A stretch of DNA of 64,000 nt, taken from contig JADKDM010000015.1 in the NCBI GenBank assembly GCA_016714565.1, positions 116,318-180,317 of the forward strand. The letters are read 5' to 3'. The stretch comes from Candidatus Villigracilis propinquus (GTDB lineage: Bacteria > Chloroflexota > Anaerolineae > Anaerolineales > Villigracilaceae). The stretch's first letter is position 1. The number at the start of each line of letters is the position of its first letter. A model generated the notes under the pieces. It was not told the origin of the DNA. It saw nothing but the letters and a program-made list of their open reading frames with translations, and searched no databases. Below, in pieces: positions 8,730 through 17,692 of the stretch. The translations under genes and the position numbers were made by a program.

Positions 8730-9203
8730 TTAGCGTTTATTTTCACGAAAGACTTCCATCCAATCATCCACTTCCTGCGGGGAGAGTTTTTTATCAGCGC
8801 TGCCAACTCCAGATTGAGACGCCGACTGTTTGGCATTTCGTGCCAGCCTCACAAACTCTTCAGATGAAATGAATTGAGCCTGGTTAACTCGCGCCGCGCT
8901 TTGCACTTCATGGTCAGAAGAAACCACAGTCCAATTCTTTGCCGCCTTGCCCATAGTATTCAAGCGGGCGCGGATGGCGTTATCGGCAGTTTGCCCGAGC
9001 CGAATAAAATGCGCTCGGACGGTACCCAGTTTTCGGGTCTCGGCTGAACCGACCGGCGCTCCATCAAAATAAACTTCCACCTGCTGGCGTTTCAGTCTCG
9101 CAAACTCCTGCAAAATTTCAACCAGTTCCATTTCGTCATCCTCAGAATCCAGCCGCAGGCCGAATTTGGGGATCAGGTTGTGGCCGTCTATCAGGTAGGG
9201 CAT
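8730..9203 (-). CDS. YacP-like NYN-domain ribonuclease
   Basis: The 157-residue product opens with the NYN (PIN-like) nuclease signature YLIDGHNLIPKF. It continues with acidic residues in the helix DSEDDEMEL, the strand VEVYFDG and the C-terminal TVVSSDHEVQSAAR, together matching the YacP/DUF901 family. In Bacillus the homologue Rae1 is a ribosome-associated mRNA endonuclease; the activity here is inferred. The conserved Asp residues of the metal site (Asp6, the Asp of YFDG, the Asp of SSDH) are all present. It appears monocistronic and convergent with the exonuclease-WYL gene. Confidence 0.8.
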   Translation of the reverse strand: MPYLIDGHNLIPKFGLRLDSEDDEMELVEILQEFARLKRQQVEVYFDGAPVGSAETRKLGTVRAHFIRLGQTADNAIRARLNTMGKAAKNWTVVSSDHEVQSAARVNQAQFISSEEFVRLARNAKQSASQSGVGSADKKLSPQEVDDWMEVFRENKR

Positions 9204-9402
9204 TCATGGATTTTACCTTAATGCATTATCATCATTACGAGAGTTGTACTACGCTTCTTCCATAACCACGGTCTTCACTTCAAACTTTGGAGAATGCTCC
9301 AGGGTACTTTTTACTTTGCACCTCATTCCCGCCGGATTCGTATATCAAAACGGTAGTATTACAAATCGAATATAATGGATGCACACTATAAAGGAGATTC
9401 AA

Positions 9403-9771
9403 ATGGCAGAAAAGAAACCTTCAGATATCACAATTACCCAGCAGGGCGGCGTGGTCCGCAATGTGATTAACCAACTTAAGCTTATCTTTCGCCTTATGGG
9501 CGATAAACGTGTAAATGCCCTAGCCAAATTAATTCCGATCGGCGCATTTGCCTACTTGCTGTTTCCCGCCGACCTCGCCCCGAATATTGCCCTGCCTGTC
9601 ATCGGCGTGTTGGATGATGCCGCGATCCTCTGGCTTGGCTCCTACGTTTTCACTGAACTTTGCCCTCCGGAAGTTGTAGAAGAACATACGAAAGCGCTCA
9701 GTGGAAACATGACATCCGGCGATACACAGGATGAAGTGGTGGATGCTGAAACCACCGATGTAAAAGAATAA
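9403..9771 (+). CDS. YkvA-like DUF1232 membrane protein
   Basis: The start is the ATG at 9403, with AAGGAG about 6 bases upstream; the frame opens at 9379. The 122-residue product holds the DUF1232/YkvA core, two short hydrophobic segments with LAKLIPIGAFAYLLFPADL and PVIGVLDDAAIL, followed by an acidic tail. The family is a small membrane protein of unknown function. Its stop overlaps the start of the sugar dehydrogenase gene by one base, so the two are translationally coupled. Confidence 0.75.
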   Translation: MAEKKPSDITITQQGGVVRNVINQLKLIFRLMGDKRVNALAKLIPIGAFAYLLFPADLAPNIALPVIGVLDDAAILWLGSYVFTELCPPEVVEEHTKALSGNMTSGDTQDEVVDAETTDVKE

Positions 9772-11000
9772 TGAAGCGACTACTAATTTTATTGACTCTG
9801 CCAATCCTTGCCTGTGGAGGATTGGCAGAGTCTGTTTCACCGACCATCACGCCTCTTTCCCCGCCGATAGCTGCTCCGGCCACCCAAACAGAATCCCAGC
9901 CGCAAACGGATTCGCCCACACTCCCACCAACGGTCAGCCCCACGCTATACGCGAGCCAATACCCCGCGATACAAAACTACCAATGGCAGCTCGTTGCCAA
10001 TGGACTGAACCGCCCGGTGGATTTGCAGGTTGCGAATGACGGCACCAATAAGTTATATGTCATCGAAAAAGTGGGCAGGATTCGCATCATTGAAAATGGG
10101 CAACTTCTCGACCAACCCTTCCTCGACATCACTGATCGAGTTGGCAGCGATAGCAATGAACAGGGTCTGCTCGGACTTGCGTTTTATCCATCCCCCGATG
10201 CTCGCATGTTCTTCGTCAACTACACAGATAAGAACGGGGATACAGTCATCTCCCGCTTTTTATTCGATGCGTATGCCAACCCGATAAGCGAAACGATATT
10301 GCTTACCATCAAGCAGCCCTACCCGAATCACAACGGCGGGGGAGTTGCTTTCGGCCTCGATGGGTATCTCTACCTTGCGTTGGGAGATGGCGGACTCGCA
10401 GGTGACCCGCACAAGAACGGACAAAACCAAAACTCTCTGCTGGGCAAGATATTGCGGGTGGATGTTAGTGACTTCAATGTGCCAAACGGATACACCATCC
10501 CATCCGATAACCCGTTTGGAAGTGAGGTTTGGGCGTACGGTTTGCGCAATCCTTGGCGTATCTCTTTCGACAGACTCACCGGCGATCTGTGGATCGGCGA
10601 TGTGGGGCAGGGCGAATGGGAGGAGATCGATTATCTTCCCGCAGGTTCTCCCGGCGGCGCGAATTTTGGCTGGAGTATTATGGAAGGCACGCACAGCTAC
10701 GATGCCGAGCCGCAGCCTGAGTTGCTTCTGCCTGTAGCGGAATATAGCCACGGCGAAGGTGGTTGCTCCGTCACCGGCGGATATGTCTACCGCGGGGCGA
10801 TGCCTGAATGGAATGGCGTCTATCTCTACGCGGATTATTGCACGGGATATGTCTGGGGAATGATCCTCTCCAGTGGCGGCTGGCAGACCCAACGTCTGTT
10901 TGAGACGGGGGTGCAGGTCACTTCATTCGGACAGGATGAGTTTGGTGAGATCTATTTCACTACAGATGGGGGTGAAGTTTACATGCTGGCACAAAAATAA
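9771..11000 (+). CDS. PQQ-type soluble glucose/sorbosone dehydrogenase lipoprotein
   Basis: This 409-residue lipoprotein has lipobox LPILAC (Cys15), a Thr/Pro linker to about residue 60, then a six-bladed GSDH propeller. Family landmarks are LNRPVDLQVAND, FLDITDRVG, EQGLLGLAFYP, NHNGGGVAFGLDGYLYLALG, GLRNPWRISFD and GDVGQGEWEEIDY. The family oxidises aldose sugars with PQQ and calcium, donating electrons to quinones or carriers; some members lack PQQ, so cofactor use is unproven. It is outside the membrane, coupled by overlap to the YkvA gene, and followed by a strong terminator. Confidence 0.85.
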   Translation: MKRLLILLTLPILACGGLAESVSPTITPLSPPIAAPATQTESQPQTDSPTLPPTVSPTLYASQYPAIQNYQWQLVANGLNRPVDLQVANDGTNKLYVIEKVGRIRIIENGQLLDQPFLDITDRVGSDSNEQGLLGLAFYPSPDARMFFVNYTDKNGDTVISRFLFDAYANPISETILLTIKQPYPNHNGGGVAFGLDGYLYLALGDGGLAGDPHKNGQNQNSLLGKILRVDVSDFNVPNGYTIPSDNPFGSEVWAYGLRNPWRISFDRLTGDLWIGDVGQGEWEEIDYLPAGSPGGANFGWSIMEGTHSYDAEPQPELLLPVAEYSHGEGGCSVTGGYVYRGAMPEWNGVYLYADYCTGYVWGMILSSGGWQTQRLFETGVQVTSFGQDEFGEIYFTTDGGEVYMLAQK

Positions 11001-11007
11001 TAATAAG

Positions 11008-11035
11008 AGAGCGGGAGCTTGCAAGCTCCCGCTCT
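11008..11035 (+). terminator. Terminator after sugar dehydrogenase gene
   Basis: AGAGCGGGAGCTT pairs with AAGCTCCCGCTCT around a 2-base centre, 13 bp and perfect. The stop codon is 8 bp upstream. The T-run is weak. Confidence 0.7.
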
Positions 11036-11108
11036 TCTACATATTTTACGACCTTGCAAAAATATCAGGATATATCATGTCTTATATGTGTGCTTTGTCA
11101 TAAGAGAT

Positions 11109-11124
11109 TGTGACGCCTGTCACT
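11109..11124. promoter_or_regulatory. CRP/FNR-family palindromic operator upstream of fdh genes
   Basis: TGTGACGCCTGTCACT is a 16-base palindrome with one mismatch in its outer base. It matches the TGTGA-N6-TCACA consensus of CRP-type regulators. It lies 95 bp before the small Cys protein at 11220 and about 500 bp before the formate dehydrogenase genes. A perfect version of the same palindrome stands before the hdr-mvh operon (34110). Confidence 0.55.
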
Positions 11125-11219
11125 TGTGGCTTATACATTTCTATTTTAAACTACGAACATCAGTCGCACAATTTATAAAGCAGGTTTATCAGTAGTTAAG
11201 AAAGCGGCGGGAGGCCGAT

Positions 11220-11438
11220 ATGGCAGAAAAAGTTTGGCAAGTCGAAAAGATCAAGCATTGTGATCATGTGGGTCACGAAGTTGAGATTGAAAACGAAGTA
11301 GTTTACCCCGCCGAACATTTGCCAGATCAGCCAGCAAGAATCCTTGCACATCGCTGCTCCAATGCTCTCGAATGCAACATGCTGGACAAACCGACCTGTG
11401 CCTTGTGTGGAACAAACCCTGATCTAGATCCTGTGTAA
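11220..11438 (+). CDS. Small cysteine-rich hypothetical protein
   Basis: This 72-residue protein has five cysteines (14, 46, 52, 60, 63), including a C-terminal CALC pair, and acidic and His residues (HCDHVGHE) near the start. It could bind a metal such as zinc or iron. A good GGAGG ribosome binding site precedes the ATG. It lies between the CRP-type site and the formate dehydrogenase genes in the same direction, so it may share their promoter. No family is recognised. Confidence 0.6.
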   Translation: MAEKVWQVEKIKHCDHVGHEVEIENEVVYPAEHLPDQPARILAHRCSNALECNMLDKPTCALCGTNPDLDPV

Positions 11439-11498
11439 TCGAGTAACCGCAAGTTACTCTTCCAAACTCTCTCCTCCCTCTGAGTTGGTCTATTGGCT

Positions 11499-11520
11499 AC
11501 ACCGCGTGAGAACGCGGTGT
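11499..11520 (+). terminator. Short hairpin between small Cys gene and fdh genes
   Basis: ACACCGCGT pairs with ACGCGGTGT around the tetraloop GAGA. There is no T-run directly after it, so it may be an attenuator or processing hairpin rather than a full terminator. Confidence 0.4.
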
Positions 11521-11613
11521 ATGCCGTTAAATGGGATGACACGGATTTTTTTTGTAATCACTGATTTGTAACCATTCCTTGTAAAACGTATGAAACAGCA
11601 GTAGAATTCCTTC

Positions 11614-13302
11614 ATGGTACAGATAATTGATCAGGAATTGACAGATCAACTGCTCGTTGAGCAACTGCAAGACACCCCCGCCCCCCTCCTAGCCCTATTA
11701 CATGCCTTTCAAGACCGCGACGGATATGTCTCGGAGAGCGCCATACGCGCCATCTCAAAAGGGCTTGGGATTCCGCTTGCCGACCTGTTCGGCACGGTGA
11801 CTTTCTATCATCACTTTAGTCAGGAAGAAGGCGGGCTAAACAAGCCGCGTGTGTGTACTGGGCCGGTTTGCCGTTTGAATGGCGGAGTTGAATGTCTTTC
11901 CGCATTGGCAGACAAAGGCGCAACTGCCATGCCGTGTGCCGGACGTTGTGATGAACCAGTGCCTGTATTGATCGGCCATGAACAATGGGTTGGCGATGCC
12001 CAGGGGAATTTGACTCGCAAGCCCACACTTGTTCCGCCTCAAAACCCTGGAAAAATCGAAGAGTGTATCTTCTCTCAAATTCGAGAGCCTGAGCGTGGCA
12101 CCCTGCCCGGGTACCGCCGAACAGGTGGTTATGAAGGGTTGATGCGTTCCATTAAGGAGAGCTCGCCCAAGGATGTGATCGAATACATCAAAGCCAGTAA
12201 ACTGGCCGGGCGTGGCGGCGCAGCCTTCCCAACCGGAATTAAGTGGCAGGCCGTGGCAGATGCGGCGGGAACTCCGAAGACCATCGTCTGTAATGCGGAT
12301 GAGGGCGAGCCGGGTTGTTTCAAGGATCGCGCCATTTTGGATTACGATCCATTTGCTGTGATCGAAGGTATGACGATTGCCGCATATGCAACGGGGGCGG
12401 TGCGTGGAATTATCTATTTACGTTATGAATATCCTGAAACGAATCTGCGGCTTGAAAAAGCGATTGCCGATGCGTACAAAGCCAACCTGCTTGGCAGCAA
12501 TATAGCAGGCACTGATTTTAGCTTTGAGCTTTATGTGCGGCGTGGTGCGGGCGCTTACATTTGCGGCGAGGAAGGTTCGCTGTTAAACAGCCTGGAAGGC
12601 AAACATCCCTTCCCGCGCAATCGACCTCCCTTCCCTGTGACGAATGGTTTTGAGAATTTACCCACCGCAGTTAACAATGTAGAGACATTGGCTGCTGCCG
12701 CGCAGATCATGCGACACCCGGTGGAGTGGTACCCAAGCCTTGGATTGAACGGTCAGGCCGGTACCAAAGTTGTTTCTCTTTCGGGAGATGTACAACGCCC
12801 GGGCAATTACGAAGTTCCCTTCGGCTTGCCCCTGCACACATTACTTTACGATTGGGCTGGCGGGCCTTTGCCCGGACGCAAAATTCAAGCTGTGACCATG
12901 GCCGGTCTTTCCGGCGGATTCCTTTCCGGCGAAGCTCTCGAAACTGCCACCATCGACGAACCGAGCATTCGCAGCAAAGGCTCCATGCTGGGCGCTGCGG
13001 GGATGATCGTCCTCGATGACAGCCGTGACATGATCGAAGCGGCGCATAATGCAATTGAATTCTTCGCGCATGAATCCTGTGGAAAGTGTTTCCCCTGCCG
13101 ACTTGGGACCCAGAGATTATCTGAACGATTGGCTGGCGAAGGCCCCATTGAATTGCAAGTCTGGCTGGAAGAAGTTAATGATTTGAACGCCGCGATGAAA
13201 GCGGTCAGCGCGTGCGGGTTGGGCATGGCGGCTCCGTTGGTGATCGAAAGTCTGATCAATCAATTCCCTGCCCGTGTGCAGGAATTTGTGGAGAAGAGGT
13301 AA
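11614..13302 (+). CDS. NADH-binding diaphorase subunit of formate dehydrogenase (NuoE-NuoF fusion)
   Basis: The 562-residue soluble protein joins two modules. Residues 1 to about 150 are a NuoE-like thioredoxin-fold domain with [2Fe-2S] ligands Cys81, Cys86, Cys108 and Cys112 (CTGPVC, CAGRC). The rest is NuoF-like: FMN site GRGGAAFPTG and CNADEGEPGCFKDR, NADH site GAGAYICGEEGSLLNSLEG, and a [4Fe-4S] site at Cys489, 492, 495 and 534 (ESCGKCFPCR). It moves electrons between NAD(H) and the iron-sulfur chain of the downstream subunits. The gene is 3 bp from the next one. HoxF/HydB-type subunits are alike, but the neighbouring formate dehydrogenase decides the assignment. Confidence 0.88.
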   Translation: MVQIIDQELTDQLLVEQLQDTPAPLLALLHAFQDRDGYVSESAIRAISKGLGIPLADLFGTVTFYHHFSQEEGGLNKPRVCTGPVCRLNGGVECLSALADKGATAMPCAGRCDEPVPVLIGHEQWVGDAQGNLTRKPTLVPPQNPGKIEECIFSQIREPERGTLPGYRRTGGYEGLMRSIKESSPKDVIEYIKASKLAGRGGAAFPTGIKWQAVADAAGTPKTIVCNADEGEPGCFKDRAILDYDPFAVIEGMTIAAYATGAVRGIIYLRYEYPETNLRLEKAIADAYKANLLGSNIAGTDFSFELYVRRGAGAYICGEEGSLLNSLEGKHPFPRNRPPFPVTNGFENLPTAVNNVETLAAAAQIMRHPVEWYPSLGLNGQAGTKVVSLSGDVQRPGNYEVPFGLPLHTLLYDWAGGPLPGRKIQAVTMAGLSGGFLSGEALETATIDEPSIRSKGSMLGAAGMIVLDDSRDMIEAAHNAIEFFAHESCGKCFPCRLGTQRLSERLAGEGPIELQVWLEEVNDLNAAMKAVSACGLGMAAPLVIESLINQFPARVQEFVEKR

Positions 13303-13305
13303 AAC

Positions 13306-13971
13306 ATGACTGACAGTAATTCTTCTCCAACAATGATTCTGGATGGTAAAGAAGTTTCTTTTGAGCCGGGCGAGACTATTTACGATGTCGCCAAGCGAAG
13401 TGAAATCTTCATCCCAACCTTGTGCTACGACCCACGGCTTAAATCCTTTGGTTCATGCCGCATGTGTGTTGTAGAACTTAAAGGAAGCAAAAATCCTGTC
13501 GCTTCATGTACCACGGCGGCCACCCCCGGCATGGAAGTACAAACCAGCACCGAAGCGATTGAGAAATTCCGCAAGACCCTGCTGGAGATGGTGGTTTCCG
13601 AGAATCGTGAGGTTGAAGTGTCTCCCCTGCGCGGGATCGCCTCGCAGGAATTATCCCTTCTTGTGGATCGCTATGATGCCAATCATGGCCGATTTCAAGG
13701 GAAACATTCCGGGCACAGCAATCTGGATGATAAGAATCCCTTCATCTTGCGGGATTATGATCTGTGTATCTCCTGCTATCGCTGCGTACGTGTGTGTGCC
13801 GAGCAGGAAGGCGATTACGCCATCAGCGTTATGAATCGCGGTTTCCACACCCAGATCACAACCGAGTTCAACAATGACCTGCGCGATTCACAATGTACAT
13901 TCTGCGGCCAATGTGTGCAGACTTGTCCCACCGGCGCACTGGCAGATAAAAAAGCCCTGCGCCATAGTTAG
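13306..13971 (+). CDS. Iron-sulfur subunit of formate dehydrogenase (NuoG N-terminal type)
   Basis: This 221-residue protein carries a [2Fe-2S] ferredoxin domain (Cys40, 51, 54, 68; CYDPRLKSFGSCRMC) and two C-terminal [4Fe-4S] sets: Cys154/157/160/164 (CISCYRCVRVC) and Cys197/200/203/207 (CTFCGQCVQTCP). The His-ligated cluster between them in full NuoG is not seen. In many FdhA proteins this part is fused to the molybdenum or tungsten domain; here it is a separate gene 50 bp before the catalytic subunit. It wires the active site to the diaphorase subunit. Confidence 0.85.
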   Translation: MTDSNSSPTMILDGKEVSFEPGETIYDVAKRSEIFIPTLCYDPRLKSFGSCRMCVVELKGSKNPVASCTTAATPGMEVQTSTEAIEKFRKTLLEMVVSENREVEVSPLRGIASQELSLLVDRYDANHGRFQGKHSGHSNLDDKNPFILRDYDLCISCYRCVRVCAEQEGDYAISVMNRGFHTQITTEFNNDLRDSQCTFCGQCVQTCPTGALADKKALRHS

Positions 13972-14021
13972 TAATTTACTGTTGATCGCTTTCGTTTGAT
14001 TCAAAGATTGGAGTAAAAGTC

Positions 14022-16100
14022 ATGGCTACTATGCAAGATTTACGCGAACTTCCACTTATCAATATCGGGGTGCAGAAGACCCGTTCTGTGTGCGGATATT
14101 GCGGCGTCGGCTGTGCCGTGGATATCCTCACGAAAAATGACCGTATCGTCGGTATTCAACCCGCAATGGACGGCCCGGCCAATTTAGGCGCTTTGTGCGT
14201 GAAAGGCCAATTCGCCTATGACTATGTCCATCACCCCGATCGCCTGACCAAACCACTTGTCCGTCGTGAAGATGGCGAGTTGCATGAAACCACATGGGAA
14301 GATGCGATCCAAGTCGCTGCCGATGGTTTTCGGAATGTAGTCAACAAATATGGACGTGAGGCAGTTTACGGTGTTGCCAGCGGACGAACGCCCACCGAAG
14401 CCGATTACCTCATGCAAAAATTCATCCGCGCCGGGTTTGGCACGCACAATATAGACAATTGCAGCCGTGCCTGACACGCTCCAACTGTCGCCGGTCTGGC
14501 GGCAACCATGGGACGTGGCGCAATGTCAAACCCAATATCTGACATGGAAAAGGCTGATGTATTTTTCTGCATTGGCACGAACATGACCGAATGCCATCCG
14601 GTGGCAGCCACACGCATGAAGAAAGCTCTTGCGCGCGGTTCAAAACTAATTGTGGCTGACCCCCGCTACATCAGACTCGCTGAGATGGCTGACCTATATC
14701 TGCCGCTGCGCGTGGGCACAGATGTTGCCCTGCTGCTCGGCATGGCGCATGTCATCGTGCGTGAAAACCTGATCGATCATAAATTTGTCTCCGAGCGCAC
14801 CAATGGCGTTGAAGATTACATCGAACACGTTAAGAAGTTCACACCTGAATGGGCATCCGAGATCACTGGCGTGCCAGCCGCGGATATTGAAAAAGCCGCG
14901 ATCATGTATGCCGCTGCCGATAAAGCCTCCATTTACTACACCCTTGGCATCACTGAACACATCTGCGGTGTGGACAATGTTCAAAGCTTGAGCAATCTCG
15001 CTTTGCTGACGGGCCACCTCGGGCGCGAAGGATGCGGGATCAATCCACTTCGCGGACAGAACAACATTCAGGGCGCGGGCGATGCGGGCGCTGCTCCCAG
15101 TGAATATCCCGGTTATCAAACCGTGGATAAACCTGAGAACAAAGAGAAATTCGAAAAACTATACGGGCGCGAAATGGATCCCGAACGTGGCATCACCAAG
15201 GTAACAGCTCTGGAAATGTGCGGAAACGGAATCCACGCCATGCTTATTGACGGCGAAAACACCGCAGTTTCAGACCCGGATCGCACGCACAGCGAACACG
15301 CTTTGCAAGCCCTTGACCATCTTGTTGTCATTGACATCTTCCTCACCGAAACTGCGGCGATGGCCGATGTTGTATTCCCCGCAACCTCATGGGGAGAAAC
15401 AGACGGCACACTCGCCAACACAGAACGCCGCATTCAGCGCGTGCGCGCCGCAGTCACACCTCCCGGTGAAGCAAAACCCGATTGGTGGATTCTGAGTTCA
15501 CTGGCCAATGCCATGAGCATCCCCGGCTTTGAGTATGATTCAGCGAAGGAAATCTTCAATGAGTTGTGCAGCATCTCGCCGATCTACGCTGGTGTCGATT
15601 GGGACATCATCGATAGCGGCCAGTTTCAATGGCCTGTTCCATACAAGGGACACCCCGGCACGCCGCGTTTACATGAAGATGGATTCAGCAACGGCAAAGC
15701 AATCTTCAAGGTAATCGGATTCCGTGACCCCGCCGAAGTAGTGGATGATGAATATCCTGTCTGGCTCACCACTGGCCGCCGTTTGCAGAGTTACCACACC
15801 CGCACCCAAACTGGGCGTTCCTCCGGCATTGACTATCTTGCACCGGAAGAATATCTCGAAGTCCACCCCGACAACGTAAAGAAATGGGGGTTGACCGATG
15901 GCGGCTGGGCCAAAATGACAAGCCGACGCGGTGAGGTCAAGATCAAAGTCAAATCCACGCCGCGCTCACCAAGAGGAACGGTCTTCGCCAGCTTCAGTTT
16001 CGCCGAGACCCCGATCAATGTTCTAACAGGCTCCGGCTACGACCCCACCACTCACACCGCCGAGCTTAAGGTCTGTACAGTACACATCGAACCGCTGTAA
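14022..16100 (+). CDS. fdhF: Formate dehydrogenase catalytic subunit, selenoprotein (UGA-coded Sec151)
   Basis: Read through the TGA at 14472-14474 as selenocysteine, the gene codes for 692 residues. The N-terminal [4Fe-4S] ligands are Cys24, 27, 31 and 59, followed by the conserved Lys in VKGQF. The active-site context NCSRA-Sec-HAPTVAGL matches the Sec site of FdhF-type enzymes (RV-Sec-HGPSVAGL in E. coli). The frame continues without a break through the molybdopterin domains to the dinucleotide-binding C-terminus (WLTTGRRLQSYHTRTQTGRS). It interconverts formate and CO2 at a Mo- or W-bis-MGD centre. A SECIS hairpin follows the UGA. A gene finder without Sec would report two pieces, 14022-14474 and 14508-16100. 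Confidence 0.93.
14472..14511 (+). promoter_or_regulatory. Bacterial SECIS element in fdhF
   Basis: The UGA is followed 18 bases later by the loop GGTCT, closed by GTCGCC (14487-14492) and GGCGGC (14498-14503). Both the GGUCU loop and the 18-base spacing match my recollection of the E. coli fdhF SECIS bound by SelB. Confidence 0.88.
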
Positions 16101-16205
16101 GAAACACACAGGTCAAAAGGTCAAAAATGGAGACTGGTGAATCGAAAATTTCCCAGCCTCCGTTTCTTTTTAATGGTAAAACCTGAATACAGATCGAAGG
16201 TAAAC

Positions 16206-17054
16206 ATGACCCGCTTTAATAAGAAAAAACAATCCGTATTGACAATCGAGAATGGACAGCCTCAGCGCAGAAAAGATATTCTCGCCACAGAAGAGCCAAT
16301 GGAAATTCTTCTGCGCGCCGGTCAGGAACAACGCACCGTCGCCATCACCATGCGCACCCCCGGCAGCGACTATGAGTTGGCAGCGGGATTCCTATACAAC
16401 GAAGGGATTATCCACAGCAAGGGCGAAGTCGCCAACATGACGTATTGTGTGGACGGGAATCAACAGGAATACAACTCGCTTCGGATTCAACTGGAAGCTG
16501 ATACTTTCCCCAAACTGAATCAGCTCGAAAGGCATTTTTTCACCAATAGCGCCTGCGGAGTATGCGGCAGCACCATGCTTGATGACATCAGCGAACGCAA
16601 CCTGCCTCCCATCCCTGCCGGCCCCGTCGTGGATTTCACGCTCATCACATCATTGCCAGACAAACTACGTAAATCCCAGGACATCTTCGAAACCACCGGT
16701 GGACTTCACGCCGCCGCCCTCTTTGACCTGAACGGAAACCTGCTCGCATCCCGCGAGGATGTGGGCCGCCACAACGCATTGGATAAGCTCATCGGCTGGG
16801 GACTACTCAATGACCAATTGCCTTTTCACAACAAGGTACTGATGGTAAGCGGACGCGCCAGTTATGAACTATTGCAAAAAAGTTTTGTGGCCGGTGTCCC
16901 GATCTTCTGTGCTGTATCCGCGCCCAGCACGTTGGCTGTTGAAGTGGCCGAACGATTTGGGATCACCCTCATTGGCTTCCTGCGTGGAAACCGCTTCAAC
17001 ATATATACCGGTACTGAGCGGATCAAGGTTATGGAACCTTCTTTGGCAAATTGA
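16206..17054 (+). CDS. fdhD: Formate dehydrogenase sulfurtransferase FdhD
   Basis: The start is the ATG at 16206, with AAGG upstream; the frame is open from 16137. The 282-residue protein shows FdhD landmarks: TEEPMEILLRAG near the start, GSDYELAAGFLYNEGII, the sulfur-carrying motif NSACGVCGS (CxxC), TGGLHAAALFDLNG, EDVGRHNALDKLIG and SGRASYELLQKS. FdhD moves sulfur from a cysteine desulfurase to the Mo- or W-bis-MGD cofactor, which formate dehydrogenases need for activity. It lies 105 bp after the catalytic gene in the same direction, as expected for its dedicated maturase. Confidence 0.92.
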   Translation: MTRFNKKKQSVLTIENGQPQRRKDILATEEPMEILLRAGQEQRTVAITMRTPGSDYELAAGFLYNEGIIHSKGEVANMTYCVDGNQQEYNSLRIQLEADTFPKLNQLERHFFTNSACGVCGSTMLDDISERNLPPIPAGPVVDFTLITSLPDKLRKSQDIFETTGGLHAAALFDLNGNLLASREDVGRHNALDKLIGWGLLNDQLPFHNKVLMVSGRASYELLQKSFVAGVPIFCAVSAPSTLAVEVAERFGITLIGFLRGNRFNIYTGTERIKVMEPSLAN

Positions 17055-17100
17055 CAAATCCAACACGCTTTGATATAAACTTAAAGCAATTTAGTTCTGT

Positions 17101-17197
17101 ACTCATCCAGAGAGGCGGAGGGACCCGACCCTTTGAAACCTCGGCAACCGTTCACGCGGTGCCAACTTCGGCAGACAAATGTCTGACAGATGAGAGA
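17101..17197 (+). promoter_or_regulatory. SAM-I (S-box) riboswitch aptamer
   Basis: The consensus features of the S-box leader are all here: closing strand CTCATCCAGAGAGGCGGAGG, then GAAACCTCGGCAACC, GGTGCCAACTTCGGC and the closing strand GATGAGAG. P1 pairs 17102-17107 with about 17189-17194. It binds S-adenosylmethionine and should turn off the downstream genes, which include methionine synthase. Confidence 0.93.
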
Positions 17198-17214
17198 TGA
17201 CTTCTTATTCATGT

Positions 17215-17241
17215 CGCCTCTCGAAATGAGAGGCGTTTTTT
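17215..17241 (+). terminator. Riboswitch expression-platform terminator
   Basis: CGCCTCTC pairs with GAGAGGCG and runs into six T. A competing antiterminator is visible: GAGAGATGAC (17192-17201), which shares the 3' strand of P1, can pair with GTCGCCTCTC (17213-17222) with one mismatch. SAM binding would free the terminator and stop transcription. Confidence 0.88.
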
Positions 17242-17242
17242 A

Positions 17243-17338
17243 TGGTATGTCATTGCGAGGGCGCTAGCCCGAAGCAATCTCCAACTCAATGTAGGGGATT
17301 GCTTCGTCGGGAAAAGCACCCTCCTCGCAATGACATGG
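17243..17338. repeat. TCATTGCGAGG dispersed palindromic element, copy 1
   Basis: The element starts with TGTCATTGCGAGG and ends with its inverse CCTCGCAATGACA; inside lie AGCAATCTCC and GGGATTGCTTCG, also inverted. A second full copy is at 57597-57702 and a partial one at 32076-32160. It looks like a non-coding mobile (MITE- or REP-like) repeat inserted between the riboswitch and its genes. Confidence 0.8.
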
Positions 17339-17345
17339 AGGCAAA

Positions 17346-17684
17346 ATGGAAATCGGCGAAACAATTTATGTCACCACCCGCGAAGAATTCCGCGAATGGC
17401 TGGAAAAGAATCACAAGACCTGCAAAGAGATCTGGCTGATCCAATACAAGAAATTCACCCAGAAACCATCCATCCCTTACGTGGATGCGGTGGAGGAAGC
17501 CATCTGCTTCGGCTGGATCGACGGCTTCGAAAAAGGCATGGACGACCAACGCTATGCCAAACGCTTCACGCCCCGCAGACAAAAATCTCTGTGGACGGAG
17601 ACGAACATCGAACGCGCACGCAGAATGATGGAAGAAGGCAAAATGACCGAAGCGGGGCGGGCGACCTTGCCGAAGGGCATATAA
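17346..17684 (+). CDS. YdeI/OmdA-family protein
   Basis: The 112-residue protein matches the YdeI (OmdA, bacteriocin-protection) family by YVTTREEFREWLEKNH, EIWLIQYKK and the central VEEAICFGWIDGFEKGMD followed by RFTPRRQKS. The biochemical role of the family is unknown. It is the first gene after the SAM riboswitch, beyond an inserted palindromic repeat, and is followed 8 bp later by the next gene. Whether it belongs to the SAM-controlled transcript is unclear. Confidence 0.75.
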   Translation: MEIGETIYVTTREEFREWLEKNHKTCKEIWLIQYKKFTQKPSIPYVDAVEEAICFGWIDGFEKGMDDQRYAKRFTPRRQKSLWTETNIERARRMMEEGKMTEAGRATLPKGI

Positions 17685-17692
17685 GGCAAATA

